A stretch of DNA of 64,000 nucleotides from Oscillospiraceae bacterium (GTDB lineage Bacteria; Bacillota; Clostridia; Oscillospirales; UBA929): the NCBI GenBank assembly GCA_009780275.1, contig WRAI01000001.1, positions 86,363 through 150,362 of the forward strand, read 5' to 3'. Under the pieces are notes generated by a model, which made no database searches, was not told where the DNA came from, and saw only the letters and a program-made list of their open reading frames with translations. Made by a program: the position numbers and the translations under genes. The stretch's first letter is position 1, and each line of letters starts with the position of its first letter. Below, one piece after another: positions 54,318 to 63,119 of the stretch.

Positions 54318-54631
54318 ACATAGCAAATCTATTTATCAAATCTGACCTAATTCCCGTCATTGTGCAGGACGCCGATACAAACCAAGTCCTTATGCTGGGC
54401 TTTGTCAACCAACTCGCCTTGGAAAAGACATTGGAAACCCAAAAAGGGCATTTTTGGAGCCGTAGCCGAAATAAGTTGTGGTTGAAAGGCGAGACATCGG
54501 GTAATTTTTTGCACATTGTGTCTATCATTGCCGATTGTGATGAAGACAGTTTGCTGTATCGTGTAAACCCCGTTGGGCCAACGTGCCATACAGGGGAGAC
54601 TTCGTGTTTCTATAAGGAGATTGCACTATGA
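54314..54631 (+). CDS. hisI: Phosphoribosyl-AMP cyclohydrolase
   Basis: 105 residues; third step of histidine synthesis. [45 protein letters not shown] (metal) and [13 protein letters not shown] (zinc Cys) match the family. Overlaps thiN and hisE by 4 nt each. Confidence 0.95.
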   Translation: MNIANLFIKSDLIPVIVQDADTNQVLMLGFVNQLALEKTLETQKGHFWSRSRNKLWLKGETSGNFLHIVSIIADCDEDSLLYRVNPVGPTCHTGETSCFYKEIAL

Positions 54632-54954
54632 ACGATACCATCATCCAACTCTACAATACCATTCTGCAACGCAAGGCAGGGGATGGCGACGAAAAATCCT
54701 ACACGCGCTACCTATTTGAGCAGGGCCTGAATAAAATTCTAAAAAAACTGGGCGAAGAATGCACCGAAACCGTTATCGCTGCCAAAGAGGATAATCAAGC
54801 CGAATTAGTTAATGAGCTTGCCGACTTGACATATCATATGCTGGTGCTGATGGCGTGCAAAGATGTGACGATTGAGGCGCTGTATACCGAACTGGACAGC
54901 CGCGCGGCTAAAATGGGAAACTTGAAAGAGATGAACAAAAAAGGGGCGCTCTAG
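54628..54954 (+). CDS. hisE: Phosphoribosyl-ATP pyrophosphatase
   Basis: 108 residues; second step of histidine synthesis. MazG-like all-alpha fold: [32 protein letters not shown] and [14 protein letters not shown] carry the metal-binding Glu/Asp residues. HisI and HisE are separate proteins here. The rest of the his pathway is not in the window. Confidence 0.95.
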   Translation: MNDTIIQLYNTILQRKAGDGDEKSYTRYLFEQGLNKILKKLGEECTETVIAAKEDNQAELVNELADLTYHMLVLMACKDVTIEALYTELDSRAAKMGNLKEMNKKGAL

Positions 54955-55004
54955 GGCTGTCTATCCATACTAACATCAACGCAATTTTAAGAGGTAACCA
55001 AACA

Positions 55005-55637
55005 ATGGCCATCTTCACACTCCGCAACGTGCAATTTCGGGACATTATAAACTATCCCGATTTAGAAATTACGGCACAAACGGCGACTTTCATCTGCGGC
55101 GAGAGCGGGTGTGGTAAAAGCACGTTGTTGAAACTGCTCAACGGCGTGATTTCGCCCGCTGGCGGCGCAATTTTCTATTGCGATAAACACCTCGACGAAT
55201 ACGACCCGATTGCCCTACGGCAGAATGTCCTGCTGTGCGGGCAGTCGGTGTTTTTATTTGCCGGTAGCGTACGGGATAATTTTGTGCAATTTTATCAATA
55301 CCGCGACTTGCCGCCTTTGGATGATGAAGAAATGCTGGCATGCTTAAAGCTCTGCGCCATAGATTTTCAACTCGACGCCGTATGTGACAATATGTCGGGC
55401 GGTGAAAAGCAACGCATTTTTACAGCAATTTGCCTGTCGTTCCGCCCCGACGCGTTGCTGCTCGACGAGCCGACAAGTGCGCTTGATGACGCTACCGCAC
55501 ACGCCGTTATGGCGAATATCAAAACATTTTGTCGCGAGAATGGCATGACGTTGCTTGTCGTATCGCACCACAAAACGCTGGCCGAACAGTACGCTGACCA
55601 TTTAATTGAACTGACGGGAGGTAATGCCAATGGATGA
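55005..55637 (+). CDS. ABC transporter ATPase, FetA/YbbL type
   Basis: 210 residues. CGESGCGKSTLLKLLNGV (Walker A), DNMSGGEKQRIFTAICLS (signature), ALLLDEPTSALDDATAH (Walker B). Short single-cassette ATPase that pairs with the FetB-like membrane protein directly downstream (8-nt overlap). FetAB in E. coli exports iron and protects against peroxide; the substrate here is not known. Confidence 0.87.
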   Translation: MAIFTLRNVQFRDIINYPDLEITAQTATFICGESGCGKSTLLKLLNGVISPAGGAIFYCDKHLDEYDPIALRQNVLLCGQSVFLFAGSVRDNFVQFYQYRDLPPLDDEEMLACLKLCAIDFQLDAVCDNMSGGEKQRIFTAICLSFRPDALLLDEPTSALDDATAHAVMANIKTFCRENGMTLLVVSHHKTLAEQYADHLIELTGGNANG

Positions 55638-56400
55638 TATCATTGCCTTAAATCTATGGCAATTCGCGCTGATTTACCTGCTGTTGATTGTTGTGCTTAT
55701 CATTATGAAACGCTGCAAAATCAACCAAACTAAACTGCTCATTGTGGCAAGCCTGCGCATGACGGTGCAACTCGCGTTGGCAGGGCTGGTGCTGACCTAT
55801 CTCTTTGAAAACCCGCACCCGCTGCTGACAGTGGCCGCCTTGCTGGTGATGACGGCATTCGCCATCTACACGGCATTGTCACGTAGCCGCGGCATCAATC
55901 GGCGATTCAAGGTCATTGTCAGCGTGTCGTTGGCAACAACGGGGCTTGCGGTGATTTGTTTTTTTATCATGGTCATCGTCGGTGTAAATCTATTCAACCC
56001 GCGCTATACCATTCCGATTGGCGGCATGATTTTAGGCAACGCCATGACGGGTGTGAGTCTTGGGTTGCGGAACTTTGACGAAAACTTGAAGTCTAATCGC
56101 GCCCGCATCGACACACTGTTAAATGTCGGCGCAACACCGCAAAAAATCCTGCTGCCGCTCGTCAACCGTTCTCTGGAAATGGCATTACTGCCCACGTTGA
56201 ACTCGATGATTGGTATGGGTATCATCTCATTGCCTGGCATGATGACGGGACAAATTTTATCCGGCACAATGCCTATGACGGCGATTTTATATCAGATTGC
56301 CATCATCATCGCTGTATGTGCCGTGACGTGCTTGGCAGTGTTTTGCTCGCTGCATTTTGGCTATCGGACATTGTATAACAAGAGAATGCAGATTACCTAG
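55630..56400 (+). CDS. fetB: ABC transporter permease, FetB/UPF0014 type
   Basis: 256 residues, seven membrane helices. LLIVASLRMTVQLALAGLVL, IPIGGMILGNAMTGVSLGL, NVGATPQKILLPLVNRSL and GIISLPGMMTGQILSG are signature segments of UPF0014. GGGAGG lies 8 nt before the ATG at 55630. Confidence 0.92.
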   Translation: MDDIIALNLWQFALIYLLLIVVLIIMKRCKINQTKLLIVASLRMTVQLALAGLVLTYLFENPHPLLTVAALLVMTAFAIYTALSRSRGINRRFKVIVSVSLATTGLAVICFFIMVIVGVNLFNPRYTIPIGGMILGNAMTGVSLGLRNFDENLKSNRARIDTLLNVGATPQKILLPLVNRSLEMALLPTLNSMIGMGIISLPGMMTGQILSGTMPMTAILYQIAIIIAVCAVTCLAVFCSLHFGYRTLYNKRMQIT

Positions 56401-56411
56401 TTCTGTTAAAG

Positions 56412-56438
56412 AAAGGCCGCCGGTTAAGGCGGTCTTTT
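56412..56438. terminator. Intrinsic terminator between convergent fetB and ABC-2 permease
   Basis: AAAGGCCGCC-GGTTAA-GGCGGTCTTTT; also usable from the minus strand. Confidence 0.85.
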
Positions 56439-56459
56439 GTTAATATCGATGCTTTTCCT

Positions 56460-57356
56460 TTACAGTTCAATGCTGTCCTTTACATTACGGTTCATCTTAG
56501 AGAAATCAACCCGCGCAAAGGCGATTGTCGAAAGTGTAAGAAATATCAATCCGAATGCCAACAAAATGCCAATGGAGGCCAACATACCGATATTTACACC
56601 GCCGGTGATGTATCTGACCTCGTGTATTACGTCACCGATTACGTATTGCTCGTTTACCACTGTACCTCCTATGTTAGCCGCCAATGTTTCGTTGACCAAC
56701 TCATATGTCGGTGCGGTAAACCGTTCCATGACAATGGTGCGGAAGATATTGACAGCATAAGTCAAGGGGTTAAACGCCGCGATATTGCGCAGCAAGTTCG
56801 GCAGTCCAATGGTGGGCAAGTATGCGCCCGACAGGAACATCAAGGGCATGGTGAGTGCCATCGTAACGGCTTGGAAGGTTTGCAAATTCTTGGCCTTGCT
56901 GGCGATAAACAGTCCGAAGCCTGAGAATAGCAATCCGATGAAAACCATGGCGAGAATCGCCCAAACAACGGTTAGAGGCGATGAAACGCGCATGCCGATG
57001 GCAAAGCCGGCAACAAAAATCATCAAGCCTTGGAATGCTGAAATCGTTGCTGAGGACACAAATTGCCCGGCGGCGATATTTAGTCGCGAGATGGGCGAAA
57101 CAAGCACTTCTTTCATGAAGCCGGACGTCATATCGTCGATGGTTGTGCTGCTGATGCGGAATGATGATTCAAAGACAGTAGCGATAATAATACCAGCCAG
57201 CATATAGGTTTCCGAGCCGTCGCCGAGCAGTGTGCGGAACATGTTGCCGAAGATGAACAGGAAGAAAAACGGAAAAACCAAGTTAAAAATCAGTGCCGGC
57301 TTGTTGCGCAAAAAGGCGCGCATATTGCGCTTCCACAAAGCAAAAATTATGCTCAT
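56460..57356 (-). CDS. ABC-2 type exporter permease (DrrB-like)
   Basis: 298 residues. Six membrane helices in the ABC-2 layout, with a long outside loop between helices 1 and 2 and the motif GFMKEVLVSPISRLNIAAGQ. LMFLSGAYLPTIGLP and FNPLTYAVNIFR are typical of the daunorubicin resistance group. Works with the ATPase gene that overlaps its start by 4 nt. Substrate unknown. Confidence 0.9.
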   Translation of the reverse strand: MSIIFALWKRNMRAFLRNKPALIFNLVFPFFFLFIFGNMFRTLLGDGSETYMLAGIIIATVFESSFRISSTTIDDMTSGFMKEVLVSPISRLNIAAGQFVSSATISAFQGLMIFVAGFAIGMRVSSPLTVVWAILAMVFIGLLFSGFGLFIASKAKNLQTFQAVTMALTMPLMFLSGAYLPTIGLPNLLRNIAAFNPLTYAVNIFRTIVMERFTAPTYELVNETLAANIGGTVVNEQYVIGDVIHEVRYITGGVNIGMLASIGILLAFGLIFLTLSTIAFARVDFSKMNRNVKDSIEL

Positions 57357-58279
57357 GTTGGCTCTCCTTCCCGTATTTCGCGCCCTGTGATTTCGAGAAA
57401 TACGTCATTTAATGTCCCTTTACGGATTTCAATGTCGGTAATATCGGCGTTGCATTCGGCCAGCACTTGCAAGATGCCGGGCGTGCTGTCAACATCTACG
57501 CGATGGAATTTTTCTTTTTTGACATAATGAATGCCTCGCGTGTCCAACAATGCCTCCAATGCCGGAGGGTTTTTGGTGGTGATATAGGCGCGGTCTTTGG
57601 TGTATTGCTTTTTCAGCCCAAATGGCGTGTCGTGTGCAATGATTTTGCCGTGGTCCATGATAGCAACCTTGTTGCAGACCTCAGCTTCATCCATATAGTG
57701 CGTGGTCAAAAAGATGGTGATATTCTTCTCTTTTTGCAGCCGCAGGACGTATTCCCACACATGGGCACGGGTTTGCGGGTCAAGCCCTGTCGTCGGCTCG
57801 TCCAAAAATAACACTTTGGGATAGTGAATCAGCCCGCGCGCAATCTCCACACGCCGTTTCATGCCGCCTGAAAGTGCCGATACCGTTTTTTTGCGTACTT
57901 CAAGCAAGTCGACCAATTCCAATACGAATCGTATCCGTTCTTCAACCTCGCATTTGGGCACTTTGTAAAAAACGCAGTGCATTCTGAGATTTTCCTCGAC
58001 GGTCATCTTGGTATCCAGCGTGTTGTCTTGAAATACGACGCCGATGGTGGAGCGAACCTCGTTTTTCTGCGTGGTAACATCCTTACCGTTGATGGTTAGG
58101 CTACCCTCAGTCTTGTCAAAAATGGTGCAGAGTGTATTGATTGTTGTCGACTTGCCCGCGCCGTTTGGCCCGAGAAAGGCAAAAATGCTGCCCTCATCGA
58201 CTGTAAAGCTGATGTCGTCTACGGCAGTAAACTTGCCGTAACGTTTAGTGAAGTTTTGTACTTCGATAATTGGTTGCAT
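57353..58279 (-). CDS. ABC exporter ATPase (DrrA-like)
   Basis: 308 residues; start at 58279 (MQPIIEVQNF) with GGAGG upstream. GPNGAGKSTTINTL, VSALSGGMKRRVEIARGL and LFLDEPTTGLDPQTRAHVWE are intact, with LTTHYMDEAEVCNKVAIMDHG after Walker B. The C-terminal 75 residues (TPFGLKKQYTKDRAYITTKN ...) are the DUF4162-type domain of this subfamily. A promoter at 58347-58376 would drive the pair. Confidence 0.92.
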   Translation of the reverse strand: MQPIIEVQNFTKRYGKFTAVDDISFTVDEGSIFAFLGPNGAGKSTTINTLCTIFDKTEGSLTINGKDVTTQKNEVRSTIGVVFQDNTLDTKMTVEENLRMHCVFYKVPKCEVEERIRFVLELVDLLEVRKKTVSALSGGMKRRVEIARGLIHYPKVLFLDEPTTGLDPQTRAHVWEYVLRLQKEKNITIFLTTHYMDEAEVCNKVAIMDHGKIIAHDTPFGLKKQYTKDRAYITTKNPPALEALLDTRGIHYVKKEKFHRVDVDSTPGILQVLAECNADITDIEIRKGTLNDVFLEITGREIREGEPT

Positions 58280-58346
58280 AGATTCCTCCGTACATAATGT
58301 TAATTCATGTGAAAGTTTATGTTGTATTCCATAAGTATAGCCGAAG

Positions 58347-58376
58347 ATTGTATGTGTCGATAGTGACATTTGTCAT
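58347..58376 (-). promoter_or_regulatory. Probable promoter of the ABC-2 exporter operon
   Basis: Minus strand: ATGACA, 18 nt, TACAAT. The -35 lies in the palindrome TGACA-N2-TGTCA, so a repressor could act here. Confidence 0.45.
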
Positions 58377-58473
58377 GGTTTTATGTTTTTGACAAGAGGG
58401 CAAAAAACAGTATCGCACATTTTTGCCAAACGCGCAAGTTTTTTTTGTCAAGTGGTATGTAAACAAAGGTAAG

Positions 58474-58503
58474 TTGCATATTTACCTCTCTGTATGGTAG
58501 AAT
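58474..58503 (+). promoter_or_regulatory. YitT gene promoter
   Basis: TTGCAT, 18 nt, TAGAAT, about 77 nt before the start codon. Confidence 0.6.
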
Positions 58504-58580
58504 AGGCGTGTAAAGGCGAACTGTGTTTGCCCGCCACCTGTGCCGTGCGCGATAATTGTACATGATAAGGATGTATTTAT

Positions 58581-59420
58581 ATGTTAAACTGGTTAAAAAA
58601 ACTCTTAGCAATCGTCTTTTCCATTGCTTTAATCTCCGCCGGCATCAACTTGTTTCTCGGCCCACATAACATTGCGGCAGGCGGACTGACAGGGCTTGCC
58701 ATTATTTTAGAGGAGTTGTTTAAGTTAGACCGCTCGATGATCATTCTCATCGGTAATGGCATCGTGATTGTTGCCACGCTGATTTTTTTGGGCAGAGAAG
58801 TGTTCCTAAAAACAGCTATCGGTGCGTCACTGCTGCCGTTAGGCGTATGGCTTGTGCCACACTACATGGTCATTGAGGACGTTATGTTGTCAACGATGAT
58901 TGGTAGTGTAATTTTCGCCGTTGCCGTGTCGATATTGTATAAAAATAATGCGTCGAGCGGTGGCACGATAGTCATTCCTTTAATTTTGAAAAAGTATTTT
59001 GGACTTAACACTTCAGTTGGACTGTTTATCGCCGACGGCATTGTCGTTACGCTCTGCTTGTTGGTGTTTAGTATTGAAGCATTCTTCTATGCCGTGTTTA
59101 GTATTTTCTTGACATCATGGGTTATGCATTATATCGAAACGGGCATGAAGAAAAAGAAAATCGTGTATATCATCAGTGATAAACACGAAGAAATCACCAA
59201 CGATATCCTGCATGATATCGGGCGCGGTGTAACTATTTTGCCCGCTGTCGGCGCGTACAATAAAACGCCTGTTCAAGTGCTGATGATAACATTGCATCAC
59301 AGCGATTACCGCCAGTTGCAGGCAGTGGTTGACAAATATGACAAAGAGGCGTTTATGATTACCAACACTGTGACGGATGTGCATGGTGAGGGCTTTACTT
59401 ATGAGCCGGGGAGCGTCTAG
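58581..59420 (+). CDS. YitT family membrane protein (DUF161/DUF2179)
   Basis: 279 residues. About five membrane helices in residues 1-190 (FSIALISAGINLFLGPHNIA; ILYKNNASSGGTIVIPLIL), then a cytoplasmic DUF2179 domain (KIVYIISDKHEEITNDILHD, RGVTILPAVGAYNKTPVQVL). The family is universal in Bacillota, transport role suspected but not proven. The 3' end overlaps the ASKHA gene on the other strand by 4 nt. Confidence 0.9.
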   Translation: MLNWLKKLLAIVFSIALISAGINLFLGPHNIAAGGLTGLAIILEELFKLDRSMIILIGNGIVIVATLIFLGREVFLKTAIGASLLPLGVWLVPHYMVIEDVMLSTMIGSVIFAVAVSILYKNNASSGGTIVIPLILKKYFGLNTSVGLFIADGIVVTLCLLVFSIEAFFYAVFSIFLTSWVMHYIETGMKKKKIVYIISDKHEEITNDILHDIGRGVTILPAVGAYNKTPVQVLMITLHHSDYRQLQAVVDKYDKEAFMITNTVTDVHGEGFTYEPGSV

Positions 59421-60874
59421 AACCCCAAGTTCTCGACAAAAAGATCGTCAAACGCCTCGTCATTCCCAAAATCAATGTGTTTAACCTCTTGCACCATTCG
59501 TTCCACATCACGTCGCAAATCGGTGTTGAGCAACAATGCCATGCCACCCGATTGCGATGTATTGCCTACAAAATATATCTTGCCTGCGAATGCCGCGGGC
59601 AACATTTTTAGTTGTAACAAACTTCGCTCACTTACATGGTAGCCGAACGAGCCAGCGATTTCGACGCGCTCAATATCCTGCGGCGTAAGGGACAAGCGAT
59701 CCAGCATGGCATCAATGCCGGCGCGAATCGCGCCTTTGGCGAGCTGCACTTGCCGAATATCGCCCTGTGTGAGGGACACATGAGGTGTAATGGTAAAGGC
59801 GTTGGACTTGTCGGAGAATCGCCCTGTGCTGTCTACGCGACCTGTTCGCACAAGCGCGGCGACAATATCTAACAATCCGCTGCCGCAGATACCGTTGGCA
59901 TCGGTATTGCCAATTGTTTCAATAGTAATTGTGTCATCGTCGTTGAAAGCGAATCGCTCGATTGCGCCGATACTTGCCCGTTTGCCTTGCGAGATATTCA
60001 TGCCCTCAAAGGCAGGCCCTGCGGCTGTGGATGTGGCCACCAGGTTGCCGTCTTTTGCCAGCACCATCTCGCCATTTGTGCCGATATCGATAAACAACGT
60101 TGTCGCCGTCGTTTGTGTCAGGTCGCATGCCAAAATACCGCAAGCAATATCTGCCCCGACAAAGGGTGAAACAATCGGCGGCATATAAATCTCGCCACCA
60201 ATATTTAGTTTCCTTGCGGGAAAGTAACAGCCGCCCGTAATGTTGGGTGTATATGGATATTTGCCCAACGGTGTAGGGTCTGCGCCCACAGCAAGGTGCA
60301 GCATGACGGTATTGCCGCTGTATATCGCGTCCTTAATATCGCGCGGTGCAATGCCGATTTGTGCTGTTAAGCGTGCTATAGCAGCATTTAAGCTCTTAGT
60401 CAGTGTTGTATGCAAAGCACTCAATCCATCGTTTTGTCCCGCAAACTGTATGCGTGAAATCACATCTTGTGCATATTGTGTTTGCGGGTTGAGCAAGCTT
60501 TCAGTGGCGACTTTGGTGCCCGTTGCCAAATCGCACAATGATACAACCAGTGTCGTTGTGCCGATATCGACGACCAGCCCGTAGCCGTTGTTATAATGCG
60601 GGTTTAGCGCATGTGCTGTGCTGTGCCCGCTTGAAACAATTTGCAAGGTTTGGTCAGCTGTCGCCGATGTAGAAATAATACAGTCGCACGACAATGGCGT
60701 GCAGCAAGCCAATACAGTTTCGCCGTTGATGGCAACTTGGCATTTGCCACAAGTGCCATTGCCTCCGCAGGGTGACGCTAAATATACGCCGCCTTGTCGT
60801 GCGGCGTCGAGTGCCGTTGCGCCGCGTTGGGCGTTGACGGTAATGTTTTCGTTGTCGAAGGATACCTTTATCAT
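59417..60874 (-). CDS. [2Fe-2S] ferredoxin/ASKHA protein (RACo-like corrinoid activator, DUF4445)
   Basis: 485 residues. Residues 1-80 are a plant-type ferredoxin domain: SPCGGNGTCGKCQV supplies three cluster Cys and C56-C57 region the fourth. Residues 95-480 are the ASKHA ATPase: LVVDIGTTTLVVSLCD, TLFIDIGTNGEMVLA, SAAGPAFEGMNISQG-like segment, NGICGSGLLDIVAAL and IAGSFGYHV. Proteins of this architecture reduce the cobalt of corrinoid methyltransferases using ATP. No corrinoid protein or methyltransferase is in the window, so the partner is unknown. Its promoter predicts a leaderless message. Confidence 0.9.
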   Translation of the reverse strand: MIKVSFDNENITVNAQRGATALDAARQGGVYLASPCGGNGTCGKCQVAINGETVLACCTPLSCDCIISTSATADQTLQIVSSGHSTAHALNPHYNNGYGLVVDIGTTTLVVSLCDLATGTKVATESLLNPQTQYAQDVISRIQFAGQNDGLSALHTTLTKSLNAAIARLTAQIGIAPRDIKDAIYSGNTVMLHLAVGADPTPLGKYPYTPNITGGCYFPARKLNIGGEIYMPPIVSPFVGADIACGILACDLTQTTATTLFIDIGTNGEMVLAKDGNLVATSTAAGPAFEGMNISQGKRASIGAIERFAFNDDDTITIETIGNTDANGICGSGLLDIVAALVRTGRVDSTGRFSDKSNAFTITPHVSLTQGDIRQVQLAKGAIRAGIDAMLDRLSLTPQDIERVEIAGSFGYHVSERSLLQLKMLPAAFAGKIYFVGNTSQSGGMALLLNTDLRRDVERMVQEVKHIDFGNDEAFDDLFVENLGF

Positions 60875-60880
60875 GGTGCT

Positions 60881-60909
60881 ATTATAGATGGCGCAGTGGG
60901 ATTTGTCAA
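60881..60909 (-). promoter_or_regulatory. Consensus promoter giving a leaderless ASKHA transcript
   Basis: Minus strand: TTGACA, 17 nt, TATAAT, then only 6 nt before the ATG at 60874. Initiation 7 nt past the -10 would start at the A of ATG. No Shine-Dalgarno is present. Confidence 0.75.
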
Positions 60910-60932
60910 AAGGCGTCTTGCAGAAATGCGCA

Positions 60933-60961
60933 TTGCACGTCGGCGAACAATGTGATATAAT
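60933..60961 (+). promoter_or_regulatory. Promoter of the 60995 membrane protein operon
   Basis: TTGCAC, 17 nt, TATAAT; the leader holds AGGAGG before the ATG. It diverges from the ASKHA promoter. Confidence 0.8.
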
Positions 60962-60994
60962 GCGATAAGCTTTATATCTTAGGAGGACATTATT

Positions 60995-61648
60995 ATGAAA
61001 ATGCGCAGCGGCGTAGCGGTCATTGTTGGCCTTATCATCATCGGCTTTACCACGGCGGCTTACTTCTTGCTTGACTTAGGCAATAACGCGGGTTTTGAGC
61101 GGGCATTCTTGTTTTTGTGGGCATCACAGATTGTTTGTTTCGGCGGCATTGCCGTTATGGGTAGTGTTAACGGCAGGACTATCACGCGCTCGGGCGTGAG
61201 TGCCGTGTTGATGGCATACTTCTTGGCAACCCTAGTATTCACGCCGTTTGCCGGTTTGCTTGCCGACAACTTAAATTGGCTGACACTGATGCAATTGCTC
61301 ATCATCGCGATTGCGCTGATTGCGCTGGTCATTGTGGGCTTCGCCACCATAATGGCCGACAGCAGCAATTATAACCCCGAAGCCGACCACGTTTTTACAC
61401 AAAAATGCGGCAAGCGTATCTTCAAACTCATGCAGTCGCCGCAAGGCAGGAAATTTGAAATGCAGCTGAAAGCCCTGCATGCGCAGATCCAGTCACTGGA
61501 AATCAAAGGGATCAGTGCGGCAGATAACGCCGTGGCGGGCAAAGTTGGCGAACTGGAAGATTTTGTTATGAGCGGTGTGGAAGCTGCTGACGGCGAGATT
61601 GAAGAGTTGACAGCGGCAGTTATCCAGGCATTTAGAGGGGGCGTGTAA
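60995..61648 (+). CDS. Unknown four-helix membrane protein
   Basis: 217 residues; AGGAGG 8 nt before the ATG. Four hydrophobic segments (about 7-27, 37-58, 68-88, 95-118) are followed by a cytoplasmic tail of 95 residues with predicted helices (FEMQLKALHAQIQSLEIKGI, VGELEDFVMSGVEAADGEIE). No family recognised. Directly followed (1 nt) by the next gene, so they form an operon. Confidence 0.75.
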   Translation: MKMRSGVAVIVGLIIIGFTTAAYFLLDLGNNAGFERAFLFLWASQIVCFGGIAVMGSVNGRTITRSGVSAVLMAYFLATLVFTPFAGLLADNLNWLTLMQLLIIAIALIALVIVGFATIMADSSNYNPEADHVFTQKCGKRIFKLMQSPQGRKFEMQLKALHAQIQSLEIKGISAADNAVAGKVGELEDFVMSGVEAADGEIEELTAAVIQAFRGGV

Positions 61649-61649
61649 T

Positions 61650-62207
61650 ATGATGAATTCGCCTAAACTAAAGCAGGGCAGGGCCATGCAAACGTGGGGC
61701 ATTTTGCTGGCGTGTTTCGGTGCGTTGTACTTACTCATGGCGATTACCGGCGAGCCTGAGATGCTTGTTGCGGCGTTTGTTTTTGGTGTGCCGGGCGTGA
61801 TACTGATCGCGTTGGCGCGCCCAAAACGCAAACGCGCCAAACGCTACAAACAGTACATGATATTCATTTCGGGCGGTGATGAGCGTAATATTGACATTAT
61901 TGCGCAGATGACAAAGGTGTCGTCCGAACAAATTATGGAAGAGTTGCCGCAACTGGTGATGGCAGGACTATTGTACGACGTGCAGATCAATCGAGAGAAA
62001 CGGCGCATTGAGCGCCCGGCCACCGATGCTCGCAAAGTTGAGCAAAAATTAAAAGCAGCCCACACGGAAGGCGTACAAAGAGGGGACGCAATACCGCGAC
62101 ATAAAACAATCTCCTGCCCCGGATGCAGTGCTAACACAGTCGTGGCTTTTGATGAGGTTGTTGAGTGCAAATATTGTACCACGCAATTGGCGTATAATTT
62201 AGTGTAA
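61650..62207 (+). CDS. Membrane-anchored winged-helix-like protein with zinc ribbon
   Basis: 185 residues. Two membrane helices (about 13-56), then a basic KRKRAKRYKQY segment, a helical DNA- or protein-binding-like module (RNIDIIAQMTKVSSEQIMEEL, LVMAGLLYDVQIN; this form is like PCI/winged-helix domains) and a C-terminal zinc ribbon CPGCSA ... VECKYCTT. A similar two-helix plus PCI plus zinc ribbon layout occurs in several Clostridia. Function unknown. Confidence 0.72.
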   Translation: MMNSPKLKQGRAMQTWGILLACFGALYLLMAITGEPEMLVAAFVFGVPGVILIALARPKRKRAKRYKQYMIFISGGDERNIDIIAQMTKVSSEQIMEELPQLVMAGLLYDVQINREKRRIERPATDARKVEQKLKAAHTEGVQRGDAIPRHKTISCPGCSANTVVAFDEVVECKYCTTQLAYNLV

Positions 62208-62241
62208 GTGTGCAGGGCGAGCGCCATTCGGAGGTGAGCTG

Positions 62242-63102
62242 TTGAAAATAAAGTTTTTGGGAACGTCGGCGGCGTACTCGAATCCGTTGCCGTTTTGTAA
62301 CTGTATCTTATGTGCTAAGGCAAGAAAATCGGGCGGCAAAGATTTAAGGAAACGCGCGTCGCTGCTTATCAACGAAAATTTACTTATCGATATGAATGAA
62401 GACTTAGCGTCGGCGTCGTATATGCATAATGTTGATACGACAAAAATTCGTCATTGGCTACAAACGCATTCTCATTTCGACCATTTTAGCCCGGGCCATT
62501 TGATTACGCGGATGGATGAGTTTGCTACCCAAAATATTCAACCCTTATCGCTTTATGCCTCGTCAAAATGTATACAGCGTATGTCAGAAAAAGCAGGCAA
62601 AACAGCATGGGATGGGGTGAATTTATTTGCGCCGGAATGGCAAAGTCGGTTAAGTCTAAATGTCACCGGCGTTAATCATGGTGAAGAATTTAAGTGCGGT
62701 CGTTACTTGGTAACAGCACTCTATTCGGCGCACGACGTCAACGACGGCTCATATCTTTGGCTGGTCAATGACAATTCTCGGCGACTGTTTTATGGTATAG
62801 ATGCCGATGAGAAATCACTGAGAGAAGACACTTTGAAATATCTCTCGGACAACGGTATTTCCTTGGATGTCGTTGTGCTAGACCACACATACGGGCAGGT
62901 AAAGGCAAACGACCATCTGAATACAGACAGCTTTATCGCTGCCATACAAGAAATGAAGAAACGGCATATTATCAATGACGGCACAAAAATCTTTGCGTCA
63001 CATATATCCCATGAGGGCACATTGCCTCATGATGAGTTTGCTGCATTTAGTAAACAGCATGGATATGACATTGCCTTTGACGGATTAGAGTTAGAGGTTT
63101 AA
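62242..63102 (+). CDS. Metallo-beta-lactamase fold hydrolase (PhnP-like)
   Basis: 286 residues from a TTG start with GGAGGTG upstream. LGTSAAYSNPLPFCNCILC at the start resembles the PhnP/RNase Z-like group, with C-x-C-x2-C possibly binding zinc. THSHFDHFSPGHL is the HxHxDH motif; FYGIDADEKSL, VVLDHTYGQ and ASHISHEG supply later metal ligands. PhnP cleaves cyclic ribose phosphate; without phn genes nearby the substrate is open. Confidence 0.88.
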   Translation: MKIKFLGTSAAYSNPLPFCNCILCAKARKSGGKDLRKRASLLINENLLIDMNEDLASASYMHNVDTTKIRHWLQTHSHFDHFSPGHLITRMDEFATQNIQPLSLYASSKCIQRMSEKAGKTAWDGVNLFAPEWQSRLSLNVTGVNHGEEFKCGRYLVTALYSAHDVNDGSYLWLVNDNSRRLFYGIDADEKSLREDTLKYLSDNGISLDVVVLDHTYGQVKANDHLNTDSFIAAIQEMKKRHIINDGTKIFASHISHEGTLPHDEFAAFSKQHGYDIAFDGLELEV

Positions 63103-63119
63103 TAGTGCGAGGATCATTT

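Larger units (their letters stand above)
58280..58580. other. Divergent intergenic region
   Basis: Holds a weak promoter for the ABC exporter pair (58347-58376) overlapping an imperfect palindrome TGACATTTGTCA at 58364-58375, and the YitT promoter at 58474-58503. No gene is seen. Confidence 0.55.
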
